Assembly: GCA_964389925.1 (NCBI GenBank)
Contig: CAYMGE010000014.1
Coordinates: 18,143-82,142 of the forward strand
Source of the DNA: CALECP01 sp964389925
GTDB taxonomy: Bacteria; Chloroflexota; Anaerolineae; Promineifilales; Promineifilaceae
Length of the DNA: 64,000 bases
Reading direction: 5' to 3'
Below the pieces are notes generated by a model. That model had not been told where the DNA came from. It worked only from the letters and a program-made list of their open reading frames with translations, and made no database searches. Shown piece after piece: positions 1 through 8,982 of the stretch. Position numbers and translations under genes: made by a program. The stretch's first letter is position 1; the number at the start of each line of letters is the position of its first letter.

Positions 1-3000
1 AAAACAGCCTCCGAAGCACAACTCAAAGGCTACTATTATAAGCCACGCATCGACCATGATTTTATGGCGCAACATAGTTCGGGGTTGATTTCGACAACGG
101 GCTGTATGGCGGGAGAAATACCGCAAGCACTCCTCAATGGACAGACAAATCTCGCCGATGAGTTGATGGGCAAATATCTTGACATTTATGGGAAAGAGAA
201 CTTTTTCATCGAATTACAAGAGCATGACATTCCCGAACTAACGAAAATTAACCAGCAGCTAGTGGCAATGGCTCCACGTTTTGGGCTGGAGAATAACTTT
301 TTGGTGACGAATGACGTGCATTATACGACGGCCGAAGAAGCCCAACCGCATGAGGTTCTGCTCTGCATCCAAACAGGTAGCACGACACAAGCCCCAAAAC
401 TAACGCTTTCTAACTACGAGTATTATCTCAAAGATTACGACCAGATGTGGGGGACATTCACAGGGTATGATGAGCGCGTTCTGCACAATGGATTTGCGAA
501 TAGCCTGAAAATTATGGAGATGTGCGATGTGAACCTCGATACAGAGGGGTATCATCTGCCACATTTTGATGTGCCGGAGGGGCATAATCCGACGACCTAT
601 CTGCGCGAATTGTGCGAGAGGGGTCTTGTGTGGCGTTATGGAGCGGATCGAGCGCAGAGTGATGAAGTTTTGAGGCATCGGCTCGACCACGAGCTAAACT
701 TGATCCACACAATGGGGTTTGAGACGTACTTTTTGATCGTGTGGGATTTGTGCGAGTTTGCGATTCGTCGCCGCGAATGGTGGGATAAATATGGCGAAAC
801 GTATTATCCAGAGTTGACATATCAGGAATGGAAAAAGCGGGATATTTGGTGGAATGTGCGCGGTTCAGGCGCGGGGTCGGTTGTTGCTTATACGCTAGGT
901 ATTACAAACATTGACCCAATTATAAATGGGTTGATTTTTGAACGATTCTTGAATCCGGGTCGTGTGTCAATGCCCGATATTGATTTGGATTATCCCGATG
1001 ATCGGCGGCACGAGATGGTTGAATACACGATGCGTCGCTATGGGGCGGACAAGGTTGCACAGATCATTACGTTTGGGACGATGAAAGCGCGGGCGGCGGT
1101 GCGTGATGTCGGCCGAGCCATGGACATCACCCTTGAAGAAGTAAACCGAATCGCCAAAATGATCCCTGCCATTCCGGGCAAAAAGGTCAAGATCAAAGAC
1201 CTCTTCAACTCAGAGCATGAATTTTACAACAAAGAGTTTGTCACCCTTTATGAAAATAATGCCCAAGTCCAACAGTTAATTGACACAGCACAAAAACTGG
1301 AAGGGGTCAGCCGTCATGCGTCGAGTCATGCAGCGGGGGTCATTGTTTCAGATCGGCCGCTCGTTGAGTATGTGCCGTTGAATCGGCCGACTTCTGGCGA
1401 TACTGGTCTCGGCGGTATCGACCGCGTCACGCAATGGCCGATGGAGATCGTCGAGTCAATTGGCTTGCTTAAGGTCGATTTTCTAGGTCTCAGCACATTG
1501 ACCGTTATGCGTCAAGCCGCACGTGTCATTGAAGCGCGACACGGCACAAAGTACGAGATGGACACCATTCCGTATGATGTCGGACATGTCGGGCCAGACC
1601 CATCCAAGAAGCCGGAAAAGCTGTTCGAGATGCTGACGCGGGGGGAAACACCGGGTGTCTTCCAGCTTGAAGGGAACGGAATGCGACGGCTAATGATGGA
1701 GATGCGGCCGAGTAAATATGACCATCTCATCGCGGCAATTTCGCTTTATCGGCCGGGGCCGATGGACAACATTCCTGAATATATTCGTCGGATGCACGAA
1801 TCTGAGCAGGGAAACAGTGATGTTGTCACGTTTCATTGTCCTGAGCTAGAGCCAATCCTAAAAGACACCTACGGCATTCTCATCTATCAGGAGCAGATTA
1901 TACGGATTGCGGCCGATTTGGGAGGCTATCTACCCGGTGATGCGGACTTAATTCGCAAGGCGGTCTCCAAGAAAAAAGAGAAAGAGCTTGCCGCGCATTA
2001 CAAAAAGTTTGGTGCAGGGGCGCGGAAACGGGGGATTTCGCAGGAAGTCGTCGATGCAATTTGGGACGATATTCTCTTTTTTGCACGGTATGGCTTTAAT
2101 AAATGTTTACCCGGCGACACTGAAATTGTTGATGGTGCAACGGGAGAAATCGTCACACTTGAGGCGATGTATAAGGCGAAGAAGCAAATTAAACAGGTCA
2201 CCACCTGCGACACAGATACACTTAAACTGAAAACTGGTCGCGTGACAGATGTGATCGACAATGGCGTAAAACGTGTTTATCGCGTGACCACTGCACTAGG
2301 CAAGCAGATTGAAGCAACATCAAATCATCCATTTTTTACCCATGCGGGTTGGAAATGGCTAGGTGATTTAGCCGTTGGGGAACAGATTCGCGTTCCACAG
2401 CGGCTACCTGTGTCGGGACGTGAGGAATGGCCTGAACATGAGGTAATTACACTTGGGCATTTACTGGCAGAAGGAAATCTTTGTCACCCTCGCACGGAAA
2501 AAGAGATTCCAACAGAGGCGTTTCTGCTGACAAACGAGCAGATTGCGTTGTTAGTCGGCCGAATGTGGGATGATGATGGCTCGCTTATAACACAAGGCAA
2601 CACTCATCACGCCTACTATGCAACATCTTCAGAAAAGTTGGCGCGTCAAGTACAGCATTTGCTTCTACGTCTAGGCGTTATGAGCAGCTTCCGCGCTCAA
2701 CATTTTGCCTACAAAGAGGGACGCATCGGTTATCAGATTCACGTTATGGGTAGTGAGCATATTGTGAATTTTGCTCAGACCGTTGGCAGACACCTCTTAA
2801 GAGCCGATCATTTAGAAACTTGTGCCTTAATCTGCACTTACCAACGTGAGGATGTTTCAGCACGCGATACGATTCCACTTGTTATCAGAAAGACCACGCG
2901 GCAAGAAAAAGATGCGGCAAAAATTACATGGAGGGAATTGAATGCAATGACGAGTATTGCACCGCGTGAGTTCTATCCAACTAAGAAAGGATTTAGGCGG

Positions 3001-4794
3001 CAAACTGTTTCCCGTTTGGGTGCGTTTTTTGATAGTCCCGAACTGCGGCAGCAGGCGGAAAGCGATCTTTATTGGGATGAGATCGTTGCAATTGAATATG
3101 TCGGTGAAAAACAAACTTATGACCTCACAATTGAGGACACACACAATTTCATCGCCAACGATATTCTCGTCCATAATAGTCATGCGGCCGACTATGCCAA
3201 AATAACAGGTCAGACAGCGTTCCTAAAAGCCCACTACCCCGTCGATTACATGTGCGCTCTGCTCTCTGTCGAGCGCGAAAAGTCGGAGAAAGTCACAAAA
3301 TACATGGCTGAGGCACGGCGGCTGAATATCAAGGTTTTGCCGCCAGAAATCAACAAGGCACGTGTCAGCTTCAACATCGAACAGCAAAATGGCAAAGATA
3401 TTATTCGCTTTGGCTTTGGTGCGATCAAAAATGCGGGGGAAAATGCGCTGCGGCTGATTACAGACGAGCGTGATGCCAACGGTGAGTTTGCAGATGTCTA
3501 TGACTTATGTGAACGTGTCGATTTGCGACGTGTGGGTGGGCGTGCGCTAGAGGCGATGATTAAGGTCGGCGTGTTTGACAAATGGGGGGCGCGACCCCAA
3601 TTCTTGGATGGCTATCGTCGCATGATGGCCTATAGCGGCAAATATGTCGATGAAAAATCGTCAGCCCAAATGAGCTTATTGGGGTTATTCTCCTCACCGA
3701 CAGCGGTTGAGAAACCGATGTTGTTGCGAAAAGAGAGCGAGATCAAGCCGATCAAAAAGCGCACATTGTTGGATTGGGAAAAAGAGTTAATCGGGGTTTA
3801 TTTGTCAGAGCATCCGCTAACCGAGAAGTTGGGGGCGATGCAAAACTTTATTTCACATGATTCGGCCGATCTCGAACCAACTGACAACGGCAAAGAAGTT
3901 CGTCTCGGCGGCATGATCCAAAGCATCCGCCCTTATACTACTAAAAATAACGATCCGATGGCATTTGGTGTGTTGGAAGATTTGACTGGAAAGCTCGATC
4001 TCGTGTTCTTCCCTCGCACTTGGGAACAGTACAAAGAGATCGCACAACCAAATCAAATTGTCATGGTTAAAGGCAAGGTCAATGTCAAAAGCGACTCGCT
4101 TTCTATCTTGGTTGACAGCGTTCGAAAGTCGCTTGAGGTTGCAATGGCGGCGACAGAAGAGCAGCTCGACAATCAGCCGCGCTTTGATGACGCTATTATT
4201 GCCGAGCAAGAGGATGAGACGTGGGCACCGGCCGATTGGGATGACTTAGATGACGACAGCCAGCAGATAACATCTTTTCAAACGGTTCAAAAACCAGCAA
4301 CGATGGTGCGGGAAGTTGCGACAACCACCTATAATGAGACACCTGTTGCGCCACCCGTAAAACCTGTCCTTGACCAAGAGATTGATAACGTGCCACCAGA
4401 GCCAGAGTTTAATGATGACTGGGGATTTGAAACGTTTCTCGCTCCGCCTAGCGACGGCAACTCGATCTCAACCAATGGGAACGGGCAGTTAAATCACCAG
4501 CAAAACGTCATACACACACCGAATACTGAGTATCAAGAGCGACAGACTATCGAAGCACCTGAACGCACCCTGATGATTGAAGTTGCGCCAACGGGTGATT
4601 GGCGAGCGGCGCTTGCGCGTGCGGTACAGTTGACAGAGGCGTATGACGGCCGAGATCGACTCGTTATGCGATTGTCCGACTATGATTGGGAGATTACGTT
4701 TCCTGATCGTCGCACGGACTATTGTGATAAGTTAGTGAGCGCATTGCGGCGGGTTTCAGGGGTCGAGCGGGTTGCAATGTTTAAGCAAAGTTAG
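1..4794 (+). CDS. dnaE: DNA polymerase III alpha subunit, 5' partial, intein-containing
   Basis: Catalytic subunit of the replicative polymerase. The reading frame is open from base 1 (the residues before the first ATG at 64 read like PHP domain), so the true start lies upstream. Visible parts are the end of the PHP domain (ISTTGCMAGEIP, TNDVHY), the polymerase core with PDIDLDYPDDRR and SRHASSHAAGVIVSD, the motif FARYGFNK then SHAADYA interrupted by an intein at 2104-3177, and an OB fold near VRLGGMIQSIRPY. After an acidic, Asn/Pro-rich linker comes a small C-terminal domain (about 70 residues) ending at 4794. Without the intein it is of ordinary DnaE length for the part present. Identification is firm; the start is not in the window. 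Confidence 0.97.
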   Translation, partial: KTASEAQLKGYYYKPRIDHDFMAQHSSGLISTTGCMAGEIPQALLNGQTNLADELMGKYLDIYGKENFFIELQEHDIPELTKINQQLVAMAPRFGLENNFLVTNDVHYTTAEEAQPHEVLLCIQTGSTTQAPKLTLSNYEYYLKDYDQMWGTFTGYDERVLHNGFANSLKIMEMCDVNLDTEGYHLPHFDVPEGHNPTTYLRELCERGLVWRYGADRAQSDEVLRHRLDHELNLIHTMGFETYFLIVWDLCEFAIRRREWWDKYGETYYPELTYQEWKKRDIWWNVRGSGAGSVVAYTLGITNIDPIINGLIFERFLNPGRVSMPDIDLDYPDDRRHEMVEYTMRRYGADKVAQIITFGTMKARAAVRDVGRAMDITLEEVNRIAKMIPAIPGKKVKIKDLFNSEHEFYNKEFVTLYENNAQVQQLIDTAQKLEGVSRHASSHAAGVIVSDRPLVEYVPLNRPTSGDTGLGGIDRVTQWPMEIVESIGLLKVDFLGLSTLTVMRQAARVIEARHGTKYEMDTIPYDVGHVGPDPSKKPEKLFEMLTRGETPGVFQLEGNGMRRLMMEMRPSKYDHLIAAISLYRPGPMDNIPEYIRRMHESEQGNSDVVTFHCPELEPILKDTYGILIYQEQIIRIAADLGGYLPGDADLIRKAVSKKKEKELAAHYKKFGAGARKRGISQEVVDAIWDDILFFARYGFNKCLPGDTEIVDGATGEIVTLEAMYKAKKQIKQVTTCDTDTLKLKTGRVTDVIDNGVKRVYRVTTALGKQIEATSNHPFFTHAGWKWLGDLAVGEQIRVPQRLPVSGREEWPEHEVITLGHLLAEGNLCHPRTEKEIPTEAFLLTNEQIALLVGRMWDDDGSLITQGNTHHAYYATSSEKLARQVQHLLLRLGVMSSFRAQHFAYKEGRIGYQIHVMGSEHIVNFAQTVGRHLLRADHLETCALICTYQREDVSARDTIPLVIRKTTRQEKDAAKITWRELNAMTSIAPREFYPTKKGFRRQTVSRLGAFFDSPELRQQAESDLYWDEIVAIEYVGEKQTYDLTIEDTHNFIANDILVHNSHAADYAKITGQTAFLKAHYPVDYMCALLSVEREKSEKVTKYMAEARRLNIKVLPPEINKARVSFNIEQQNGKDIIRFGFGAIKNAGENALRLITDERDANGEFADVYDLCERVDLRRVGGRALEAMIKVGVFDKWGARPQFLDGYRRMMAYSGKYVDEKSSAQMSLLGLFSSPTAVEKPMLLRKESEIKPIKKRTLLDWEKELIGVYLSEHPLTEKLGAMQNFISHDSADLEPTDNGKEVRLGGMIQSIRPYTTKNNDPMAFGVLEDLTGKLDLVFFPRTWEQYKEIAQPNQIVMVKGKVNVKSDSLSILVDSVRKSLEVAMAATEEQLDNQPRFDDAIIAEQEDETWAPADWDDLDDDSQQITSFQTVQKPATMVREVATTTYNETPVAPPVKPVLDQEIDNVPPEPEFNDDWGFETFLAPPSDGNSISTNGNGQLNHQQNVIHTPNTEYQERQTIEAPERTLMIEVAPTGDWRAALARAVQLTEAYDGRDRLVMRLSDYDWEITFPDRRTDYCDKLVSALRRVSGVERVAMFKQS
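2104..3177 (+). mobile_element. Intein with LAGLIDADG-type homing endonuclease in DnaE
   Basis: An in-frame 358-residue protein-splicing element. Block A is CLPGDTEIV (Cys1), block B is ATSNHPF, block F is QTYDLTIEDTHNFIAND and block G is ILVHN, followed by Ser+1 of the extein. Two dodecapeptide-like endonuclease motifs are visible, HLLAEGNL and VGRMWDDDGSL, with acidic residues kept. Catalytic Cys1, the block B TxxH-like residues, the His-Asn end and the nucleophile Ser+1 are all present, so splicing should work. It joins FNK to SHAADYA, the conserved motif that also houses the cyanobacterial split DnaE intein. That one splices before CFNKSH, so this site is four residues further on. An endonuclease of this kind would cut intein-free dnaE alleles. 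Confidence 0.95.
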
Positions 4795-4878
4795 ACAGTA
4801 AGCCCCTTGAACAAATTCAATCGCTGACAAGACGACAGCAATACCGCAGCATTACATAGGAATGTGTCCGCGCCAAGC

Positions 4879-6144
4879 CTACTGCAACGCCGTGACGCTC
4901 ACGTTGACAATTTCACCGCCATCATAGCCATTGACGATGAGCGTTGGCTCTTCAGTCACTGTGCCAACTTGGCCAAGCGGCTCGGCCGCCAGTTGAAACT
5001 GTAACGGTTGAACATTTTCAGGCTTGACTTCGATCAGGAATCGGCCGAGGCTTTCACTAAACAGCAAAATGTCATCGTGCGCCACATTTGCAACCATCCC
5101 TCTCAGGTCGATTCTCGCCCCCAAACGCCCCGCCATCTCCGCTAACGTCACCCCCAGCCCGCCTTTTGACAAGGCATGACAAGACTCAACCAACCCTGAG
5201 CGGAGCGCACGATGTAGCGCACGATAACGCGCTAACCCCTCCGTCACAGGTTGTGGCGTTGTCCCGCCCGTTTCATGATGCAGTTTGGCATACTCACTAC
5301 CGCCCATCTCAGCGCGGGTGTCGCCAATGACAAATAGCTTATTCCCCACGCCCTGCAAGCTCATCGCCACCGTTTTTGTTACGTCGGGTACGATGCCAAT
5401 TGCAGCCGTGTTGAGTGCCACCTGTTGTTCTTCTGCATACGCATCTTTGAAATTGATAATTGGTGTGCGATAGGCAACGGCCGCGTCATGACAGCCCTGA
5501 ACACAACGCACCAACGCTCCCAACATCTCCCCCCAACGGAAATCCGCCACAATTGCCACCTCGTCCGGGTTGACTCCAATTGCAACCCCCTTTCGTATCG
5601 CCTCATCAATCGAAGCCCACGCCATCGCATACGGGTCGAGTTTGCCGTATGTTGGAGTATTGCCATTCGTAAGCCTAAAATCTCTTTTGGATTTTGGACT
5701 TTGGATTTTGGATTTTGGATTTACGAGCAGCCGTGTCGTAAGTTCAAAATCGTTAACCTGATCGTGGGCTGAAAGGCTTTGCAGGAGTTTTAGCAGAGCC
5801 GCTTGGGTCGGCATAAGATCGCGGGCGGGATTATCGTCGGGGATTGGCGTTTGCCATTTGGCAATCAGTTGATGCTGTGAACCCTCATCCTGCACATTTT
5901 CCGCGCTACGGCGTTTGACTTTGATGACTATATCCGTCTCTTCATCGAGACGAATGATTCCCACAGTATCATTAAAGGCAGCGCGTACCCATGATTTGTT
6001 GCTCTTTTCTGTCGCAGCCCAAATGTATGTCTTGAAGAGGCCATCGATGATCTCTCGTTCACCATTTGCGCCCGCATAGTCTATTTTTGCGTAGAACGGA
6101 TTTTTACGATCGATGGGGAGCGGAATTGTTTCAACAGTTTGCAT
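4879..6144 (-). CDS. PurL-like protein, second half only (FGAM synthase related)
   Basis: From about residue 160 the 421-residue product follows the second PurM-like half of formylglycinamidine ribonucleotide synthase: LDPYAMAWASIDEA, VAIGVNPDEVAI, DFRWGEMLGALVRCVQGCHDA, then an AIRS_C domain with ALSKGGLGVTLAEM and a GTVTEEP ending. PurL makes FGAM in purine synthesis and is normally about 740 residues or more; the first ATP-binding half is absent. Residues 1-140 match nothing I recognise. Residues about 141-152 (PKSKIQSPKSK) are encoded by a heptanucleotide repeat at 5689-5722. It may be half of a split PurL, an AIR-synthase-related paralogue, or a remnant. No clear Shine-Dalgarno precedes the ATG at 6144. 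Confidence 0.75.
   Translation of the reverse strand: MQTVETIPLPIDRKNPFYAKIDYAGANGEREIIDGLFKTYIWAATEKSNKSWVRAAFNDTVGIIRLDEETDIVIKVKRRSAENVQDEGSQHQLIAKWQTPIPDDNPARDLMPTQAALLKLLQSLSAHDQVNDFELTTRLLVNPKSKIQSPKSKRDFRLTNGNTPTYGKLDPYAMAWASIDEAIRKGVAIGVNPDEVAIVADFRWGEMLGALVRCVQGCHDAAVAYRTPIINFKDAYAEEQQVALNTAAIGIVPDVTKTVAMSLQGVGNKLFVIGDTRAEMGGSEYAKLHHETGGTTPQPVTEGLARYRALHRALRSGLVESCHALSKGGLGVTLAEMAGRLGARIDLRGMVANVAHDDILLFSESLGRFLIEVKPENVQPLQFQLAAEPLGQVGTVTEEPTLIVNGYDGGEIVNVSVTALQ
5689..5722. repeat. Heptanucleotide tandem repeat GGATTTT inside a coding region
   Basis: Five units with a 7-base period (GGATTTT, GGACTTT, GGATTTT, GGATTTT, GGATTT) on the + strand, with an inverted partial arm CCTAAAATC at 5674-5682. 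It is read in frame by the leftward PurL-like gene as a Lys/Ser/Pro-rich stretch. The architecture matches the short tandemly repeated repetitive sequences known from filamentous cyanobacteria. Confidence 0.85.
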
Positions 6145-6347
6145 TTGATGTGCTTTCTCAGAGCCTTTTTGTGAGTATCAGAGGTCGATTTTACCACGTT
6201 CATCTACTCATATTTCGATTGACGCAGGAAGCTAAAGGTATTACGATTAGATAATCACCTAATTACTAGCAGATGACAACATTAAACAGCGTCGTTTCGG
6301 CGTTTGCACCTATGCAAAAAGATGTTTGTTATCTCTCAACAAAAAAA

Positions 6348-7850
6348 ATGAGCAATTACGATACGTTAGTTACAAAAGTCCAAGAGTTGCACGACATCGG
6401 CAAAGCGGTTCAGCTAATGCAGTGGGATCGTGAGACAAACATGCCAAAGAACGGCAACGCGGAGCGCATCCAGCAAATGGCGACGTTGCTGAAAATTGGG
6501 CATCAGATGGGGACATCCGATGAGTATGGGGAGATGATTGAGGCGGCATCGGCCGAACTCAGCGGCAGCGATCCCAACAGCACCAGAGCGCGTTTGCTCA
6601 AAATTGTCAAGCGCAACTACAAACGCACGCGCACATTCCCTGAAGAGTTTGTGCGCCGTCGCACAATTATTTCGGGTGAGGCGCAAGCAGCTTGGACGCA
6701 AGCCCGCGCCCAAAGCGATTTTGCCAAATTTCTGCCCCATCTCGAAAAAGTTATTGGTCTATGTCAAGAGATGGCAGAGTACCTCGATGAAGGAGCCGAC
6801 GAACAGTATGACACCCTGTTGAACTTGTACGAAGAAGGGATGAAGGCCGCACATGTGCGCGAGCTGTTTGATGCAGTAAAAGCGGAGACCGTCCCGCTAT
6901 TGCAGGCAATCCAAGAACGCGGCACGCCGATTGACACGGCGTTGCTGCACAAAAATTTTCCCGTCGATATGCAAATGAAGTTTGCCCACTACATTTCGCG
7001 GCAGGTTGGCTACGATTTGGAGCGTGGACACATCGGCACGGTGACACATCCATTTGCCTCCAGCTTTAGCCGCAACGACGCACGCATCACGTCGCGCTGG
7101 TATGGCGATTTTATCAACCCGGGTTTGTTTGGCACGCTACATGAATCAGGTCACGCGATGTACGAGCAGGGAACGGCCGAAGAGTTCAGCCGCACGCCGT
7201 TGGCACGTGGCTCCTCGTTGGGGCTGCATGAAAGCCAATCGCGCACGATAGAGAACATCATCGGCCGATCGCTCGGCTTCTGGCAAGAACACTATCCCGC
7301 TCTACAACAAACGTTCCCCGATCTCGCCGATCACAGCGTCGAAGAGTTCTACCGCGCTATCAATCACGTCTCCCCTTCCTTTATCCGCGTTGAAGCGGAC
7401 GAATTGACCTACAACTTTCATATCATTTTGCGCTTTGAGCTTGAGCAAGCGATGTTGAGCGGTGAGTTGGCGGCAAAAGATTTGCCCGCAGCGTGGAATG
7501 CAAAGATGGAAAGCTTGCTGGGCATTGTGCCACCCAATGACGCACAGGGCTGTTTGCAGGATGTGCATTGGTCTCGGCCGATGTTTGGCTACTTCCCCAC
7601 CTACGCGCTCGGCAATCTCTACGGGGCGCAGTTCTATGAAGCGATCCAAGAGCAGAATCCGTCCGCAGTTGAGGACTTGGACGCGGGCAAGCCAGAGCAA
7701 TACGTCGAGTGGCTGCGCGAGAACATTCATATCTTCGGCAGCAAGTTTACGCCGGCCGAAATCGTCATGAGCGCGACCGGCAAGCCGCTCTCACACGAGC
7801 CGTTTGTACGCTACGTGACCAAAAAATTTACTGACATCTACGGACTTTAG
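6348..7850 (+). CDS. Carboxypeptidase Taq family (M32) metallopeptidase
   Basis: Zinc carboxypeptidase that removes C-terminal residues, probably cytoplasmic. The HExxH zinc motif is seen in GTLHESGHAMYEQG, with a downstream ESQSR segment and the family opening LMQWDRETNMP. Starting at the ATG at 6348 gives 500 residues, the usual family length, and places the conserved Trp near residue 26 as in the Thermus enzyme. An in-frame ATG at 6273 would add 25 residues without family similarity. Neither start has a strong Shine-Dalgarno. It diverges from the PurL-like gene and ends just before a strong terminator. Identification is firm; the start is less so. Confidence 0.93.
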   Translation: MSNYDTLVTKVQELHDIGKAVQLMQWDRETNMPKNGNAERIQQMATLLKIGHQMGTSDEYGEMIEAASAELSGSDPNSTRARLLKIVKRNYKRTRTFPEEFVRRRTIISGEAQAAWTQARAQSDFAKFLPHLEKVIGLCQEMAEYLDEGADEQYDTLLNLYEEGMKAAHVRELFDAVKAETVPLLQAIQERGTPIDTALLHKNFPVDMQMKFAHYISRQVGYDLERGHIGTVTHPFASSFSRNDARITSRWYGDFINPGLFGTLHESGHAMYEQGTAEEFSRTPLARGSSLGLHESQSRTIENIIGRSLGFWQEHYPALQQTFPDLADHSVEEFYRAINHVSPSFIRVEADELTYNFHIILRFELEQAMLSGELAAKDLPAAWNAKMESLLGIVPPNDAQGCLQDVHWSRPMFGYFPTYALGNLYGAQFYEAIQEQNPSAVEDLDAGKPEQYVEWLRENIHIFGSKFTPAEIVMSATGKPLSHEPFVRYVTKKFTDIYGL

Positions 7851-7862
7851 TTGTACTTTGAA

Positions 7863-7902
7863 AGGAGATCGCATCAAATGATGTGATCTCCTCCCCATTT
7901 TT
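7863..7902 (+). terminator. Rho-independent terminator after the M32 peptidase gene
   Basis: Stem AGGAGATCGCATC (7863-7875), loop AAAT, arm GATGTGATCTCCT (7880-7892), one G-T pair, followed by CCCCATTTTT. It starts 12 bases after the stop codon. Confidence 0.85.
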
Positions 7903-8014
7903 CGTATCTCCTCCCATCCCATTGTAAAATGCTACTATGCAAATGAGCTATGATGAAAAGTCTGACGCACTCTACAAATAGTAACGTGACATTCAATTTG
8001 GCAGGTACAGTAGC

Positions 8015-8917
8015 ATGACAAAACGACAAGCATGGATCAAAGCGATTCGCCTTCGCACGTTGCCACTGGCAGTGGCAGGAATTTTAATGGGTGGGTTTTT
8101 GGCGGCCGCTTATGATGACTTTCAGTGGGGTGTTACCCTGTTGGCAATTCTGACAGCTATTTTTTTGCAGATTCTTTCTAATTTGGCAAATGACTATGGG
8201 GATAGCGTGCATGGGGCTGATTCGGCCGAGCGCGTCGGCCCCAGCCGCGCTGTGCAGTCCGGCCTCATCACTCTCGCAGAAATGCGCCGCGCTATGCTTG
8301 TCTCCGCCGTTCTCTCGATGATTAGCGGCGTTTTATTGATCATCCTTGCGTTTGGCTGGCAACAGCTTTTGCTCACCCTCATCTTTATCGCGCTCGGTGG
8401 CGCGGCAATCTGGGCAGCCATCAACTACACGGCTGGCTCCAACCCTTATGGCTACGTCGGGCTGGGCGATCTGTTTGTCTTTATCTTTTTTGGTCTCGTC
8501 GCCGTTCTCGGCACGTTCTATCTCAATACAGGCGGTATCCAGCCTAGTGTCATTCTCCCCGCCGCCAGTGTTGGCCTCTTTGCCGTCGCTGTCCTCAACA
8601 TCAACAACATCCGTGATATCAACAGCGACAAGCTCGCTGGCAAAATTTCGCTCGCCGTGCGCTGGGGGCTGGAAAATGCGCGGCGTTACCATTTATTGTT
8701 GATTGGATTTGGCATTGCCTTTGCGGGAGTTTATGTCGCGCAAAATTTTGAGAGCGCTTGGCAACTGCTCTTTTTGATTCCAGTGCCACTATTTATCAGA
8801 AACGCGCGTGCCGTTATCAGCACACCTTCCGAGCAGCTCAATCCACTACTTGGGCAAATGGCAATGACGACACTTTTGTTTGTCCTCACATTCGGGATCG
8901 GTCAAATTCTGGCATAA
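8015..8917 (+). CDS. menA: 1,4-dihydroxy-2-naphthoate polyprenyltransferase
   Basis: Integral membrane UbiA-family prenyltransferase that joins a polyprenyl chain to dihydroxynaphthoate in menaquinone synthesis. The first aspartate-rich motif is NDYGDSVHGAD followed by the MenA signature ERVGPSRAVQSG. The second is NINNIRDINSDKLAGK. Eight or nine hydrophobic segments span the 300 residues, the normal MenA length. menD lies at 51193, so at least two menaquinone genes are in the window but not clustered. Only one plausible ATG is present and it lacks a clear ribosome binding site. Confidence 0.95.
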   Translation: MTKRQAWIKAIRLRTLPLAVAGILMGGFLAAAYDDFQWGVTLLAILTAIFLQILSNLANDYGDSVHGADSAERVGPSRAVQSGLITLAEMRRAMLVSAVLSMISGVLLIILAFGWQQLLLTLIFIALGGAAIWAAINYTAGSNPYGYVGLGDLFVFIFFGLVAVLGTFYLNTGGIQPSVILPAASVGLFAVAVLNINNIRDINSDKLAGKISLAVRWGLENARRYHLLLIGFGIAFAGVYVAQNFESAWQLLFLIPVPLFIRNARAVISTPSEQLNPLLGQMAMTTLLFVLTFGIGQILA

Positions 8918-8947
8918 GAGTTAGTTGCAAGGATACAGCCATACCCC

Positions 8948-8975
8948 TTGTTTTAGGGCAGTTGACGCGCATAAT
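8948..8975 (+). promoter_or_regulatory. Probable promoter of the histone-deacetylase-like gene, leaderless
   Basis: TTGTTT (8948-8953), a 16-base spacer, then CATAAT (8970-8975). The ATG at 8983 begins 8 bases after the -10 box, about where transcription would start, and there is no Shine-Dalgarno. Confidence 0.5.
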
Positions 8976-8982
8976 CTAACGC

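Noticed and set aside
6273..6347. Longer N-terminus for the M32 peptidase
   Set aside because: The extra 25 residues lack family similarity and have no ribosome binding site; the family pattern starts at 6348. Kept only as an alternative.
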